Below, piece after piece: positions 22,105 through 24,276 of a stretch of DNA of 24,276 bases (position 1 is its first letter; every line of letters starts with the position of its first letter). The notes below the pieces were generated by a model, which saw only the letters and a list, made by a program, of their open reading frames with translations, was not told the origin of the DNA and searched no databases. A program made the translations under genes and the position numbers. Source of the stretch: Amanita rubescens (Eukaryota; Basidiomycota; Agaricomycetes; Agaricales; Amanitaceae); the NCBI GenBank assembly GCA_015039365.1, contig WION01000690.1, positions 1 to 24,276 on the forward strand. The letters are read 5' to 3'.

Positions 22105-23189
22105 TCATGAACCAATCCTGCCTTCTAGTCCCAGCGCTTTGACAAGGGTCTCTTCGCAGGGCCCGATGAACCCAAAGTCCGCTGTCTTTGACTGCGAACT
22201 CAGCTCGATGTTGAATACGGCAACTTTACCACCGTTATCCTTGACTATTTCCGCAAAGATCGCAGCAGGTATCACCTGCATAGCATCATTGAGCAAGGAG
22301 ATCTATGTCGCACGAATAGAAAACCCACTTACCTGAGCAGAGGTCCCGACGACAAGTATCAAATCGCATTTCTTATCCACCATCTCAGAAATATCTTCCA
22401 TGTGCTCCACGTCCTCGCCAAACCAGACAACGCCCGGCCTAAGCAAACCACCGCATTTCCGGCACTTTGGCAAGTCTTTTACGTCGACATGCGGATCAGG
22501 CTCGCCTTGCTTGAGGCTTTCTTCCGTTCCCGCAAGGCCCGAACATATAGGGCTGTCAAAATTGAGCTCGACGAAGTCGCATTGAGTGCATTTCACACGG
22601 AAGAGGTTGCCGTGCATCTCGATAGGGTAGGCAGATTGCGGTGCATCCGGTGGTAGCGCGCGGATAGATAGATTGTCGACATTTTGAGTGACGAGCTGAA
22701 ATGTCAGTGCTGATGGTGCGGCCCGTTTGAGTTCGTCTGGAGAGGAACTGAGCAAGGCGATTGCTCGATGGGCGGGGTTGGGAGCTGCAGCGCGTGCCCT
22801 GACAAGAAATAAAAGTTCTTTATCACCGATAAGTGCCCGAAGGGAACTGACATTTCACGGCGGTAGTGATAGAACTGCCATACCAGAGAAGGAGTCTCGT
22901 CAAACGCATGCGGGCTGGCGAGTTTCATGGCATTCTGGGAGTTCAAGCACATGAGGGATAATTTGTAACTCTCTCTGCTCAGCAGCATTACATAGGTTCT
23001 CCAAAAACCTCCTGCCCCGCGGAAAGTTGGTATTCCTCACGAATAATGAGCTCGGGTGAGCCGAGCGAGTCAGTAGGAAATGGACCGACCAGATCCCGCG
23101 CTGAGGCCTGCTCCTGCCAGCACAACGATATGTTTAGCATGGTGTAAGGCGCTTTGAAATGCATCATAGTCGTTCAGCTTCAGCTTCAT
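22105..23189 (-). CDS. Class III sirtuin, SIRT5-like NAD-dependent protein deacylase
   Basis: Five exons: 23189-23090, 23035-22992, 22934-22852, 22798-22333 and 22275-22105; 287 residues, all phases consistent, with introns of 50-57 nt. NAD-binding [15 protein letters not shown] begins at residue 26. QNVDNLS (114-120) and EMHG with catalytic His138 follow. A zinc site is formed by Cys146, Cys149, Cys188 and Cys191. PGVVWFGE (197-204) and VVGTSAQV close the Rossmann fold. FYHYRRE (69-75) contains the Y-x-x-R pair (Tyr70, Arg73) that in human SIRT5 selects negatively charged acyl groups, so the enzyme probably removes succinyl or similar acyl marks from lysine. No clear mitochondrial presequence is seen; the protein starts [11 protein letters not shown]. 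The first intron uses a GTCGGT donor. Confidence 0.93.
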
Positions 23190-23442
23190 TATGATGGACG
23201 TTGTCACAGGCCACAGGTCACAAGTGACACTGCTTACGCACATCACAAGGGGAACAGAAGTGTAAAATCTCCTCGTCTACACGGATGGTGTACATCTGTC
23301 ATTCATCACTTTGTTTACTGTAGCACGTATTTTGCGTAAATTACAGCGATTAACATACAGACAGACTTAATTGTCACAACATATTCGCTAGGTAAACAAA
23401 AAGAACAGTCCATTAATCAGTCCATCAGGTCCTTCGCTGCAA

Positions 23443-24019
23443 CTAGGAAACGACTACTATAGATGAATCGAGTGTCTCGAAAAATAGTGATGGACCAAGC
23501 TGCACGAAGAGAAAAGAAAGGAGTTGTCAGCGGATTCGCCCAACTGGGGCCAGGTCATTTATTCCAACAGATAGCTACTTACCCCAAGTAGAGAGAAATG
23601 CGCAACATTAATCTGAGCGGCGCCTAGCGGGAACCCGGATGGAAGTGAGACGGTAAAGTTTTCGTACTCCGGTGTGCGACCGTTGTAAAGCTCAGGAGTG
23701 TACGGGCCGTAATAGAGCACATCGCCGAGGTCTTGATCAGCAGTAAAGCCTGGGCAAGGCGTGCTGACGCACGAAGTGACCCCGATGGCCACCGACACTT
23801 CGATCGAGCCGGTGAGGGTGTCCTATGATATCAGAGCACAAGTTTGTGAGTACGGGTAGCAGATGCCTGGTTGGAAATACGTACGGGTCTGGCAATTTGT
23901 ACCGTGAAAGATCCTGCCTGAGTGATAGACGCGCCCGCGGGAGGGGATTCAATTGTTACAGCTTGCGCAAGGGAAAGAATTGGAAAGGCGAGGAGGAGGA
24001 TAACGCTGAGGAACTTCAT
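23443..24019 (-). CDS. Small secreted fungal protein with Kre9/Knh1-like fold features
   Basis: Three exons: 24019-23885, 23822-23583 and 23499-23443; 143 residues. A signal peptide (MKFLSVILLLAFPILSLAQA) is followed by VTIESPPAGASITQAGSFTV, reminiscent of the start of Kre9/Knh1 domains. Then come DTLTGSIEVSVAIGVTSC, a short Cys-containing loop (TSCVSTPCPG), LYYGPYTPELYNG, an N-glycosylation site (NFTV) and AQINVAHFSLLG. The last exon gives a short tail (GPSLFFETLDSSI). Proteins of this pattern form sizeable families of unknown function in wood- and litter-associated agaricomycetes. The junctions are GTACGT..ATAG (62 nt) and GTAAGT..GCAG (83 nt). A TATA box lies about 80 nt upstream. No GPI signal is seen, so it is likely released to the wall or medium. 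Confidence 0.85.
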
Positions 24020-24097
24020 ATTTTCTATGTGAGTTTAGGCTGCTCAAGGAACCGCGGGCGACTCGAGTTGGGGTACAGTCATCTACGACAGATGGCA

Positions 24098-24103
24098 TTT
24101 ATA
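24098..24103 (-). promoter_or_regulatory. TATA box of the 23443-24019 gene
   Basis: TATAAA on the minus strand, about 80 nt upstream of the ATG at 24019. Confidence 0.5.
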
Positions 24104-24276
24104 CGCTGCGAGGCGTCATGACAAGGCCTTTCATGGCCTACCGTAGAACAAGGTAAGCATATGCCGAAGCATGCCGAAGTAAGTGCAGGGCCGGGACGGT
24201 CGTCGAGCCTTTAGGATATTAGAAAGACAAAAAATCGTCATCTCGGCGAATGCATCAATGGTTCATGATTTCTCTC

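Noticed and set aside
24140..24182. Short direct repeat of ATGCCGAAG near the right edge
   Set aside because: Only two copies, with no associated structure or gene.

Overview
The window looks like nuclear DNA of an agaricomycete (mushroom-forming basidiomycete). Most genes are broken by very short introns of about 48-83 nt, with GTATGT/GTAAGT-type donors and CTAAC/CTGAC-like branch points, and there are micro-exons of 14 and 21 nt. The gene families (P-loop 'G-domain' proteins, Kre9/Knh1-domain secreted proteins, a Crinkler-like C-terminus, SulP with STAS, a SIRT5-like sirtuin) fit that group.

Left part (about 1-8.1 kb): a cluster of paralogous P-loop GTPase-like genes in two subfamilies. 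Subfamily A (1608-2660 +, 2817-3530 -, 3807-5012 -) has a DTAGLNEG switch region. Subfamily B (pseudogene 27-824 -, 6007-6792 +, 7232-8041 +) has DTAGLDE and a conserved C-terminal helix. One A and one B gene stand head to head twice (27-2660 and 3807-6792). The second module is the first inverted, and its intergenic DNA is homologous too. Two more B relics lie far away at 20408-21200 and 21816-22014. All four B copies that have a 5' end share a promoter/5' leader with CGGTCAG about 50-56 nt before the ATG.

Middle part (about 8.2-13.3 kb): a probably frameshifted unknown gene, then a tandem duplication of about 1.4-1.5 kb. Each unit carries an EBP/EXPERA-family membrane protein gene followed by a convergent Kre9/Knh1-domain gene. 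In unit 1 the EBP gene keeps all catalytic-type residues but the Kre9 gene is a truncated relic. In unit 2 the Kre9 gene is intact (5 exons, 153 aa), but the EBP copy has lost the key His and carries three single-base insertions that together keep the frame. The two units have degenerated in opposite ways.

Right part (about 14.7-24 kb): a 15-exon SulP anion transporter with STAS domain (-), a C-terminal fragment of a Crinkler-like/REase-fold protein (+), a 6-exon family III CoA-transferase (-) whose promoter region is the 3' end of a dead GTPase copy, a 5-exon class III (SIRT5-like) sirtuin (-), and a 3-exon secreted protein (-). I worked out exon structures by hand and checked them by phase and family motifs; all spliced lengths are multiples of three. 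No rRNA, CRISPR array or convincing tRNA was found.
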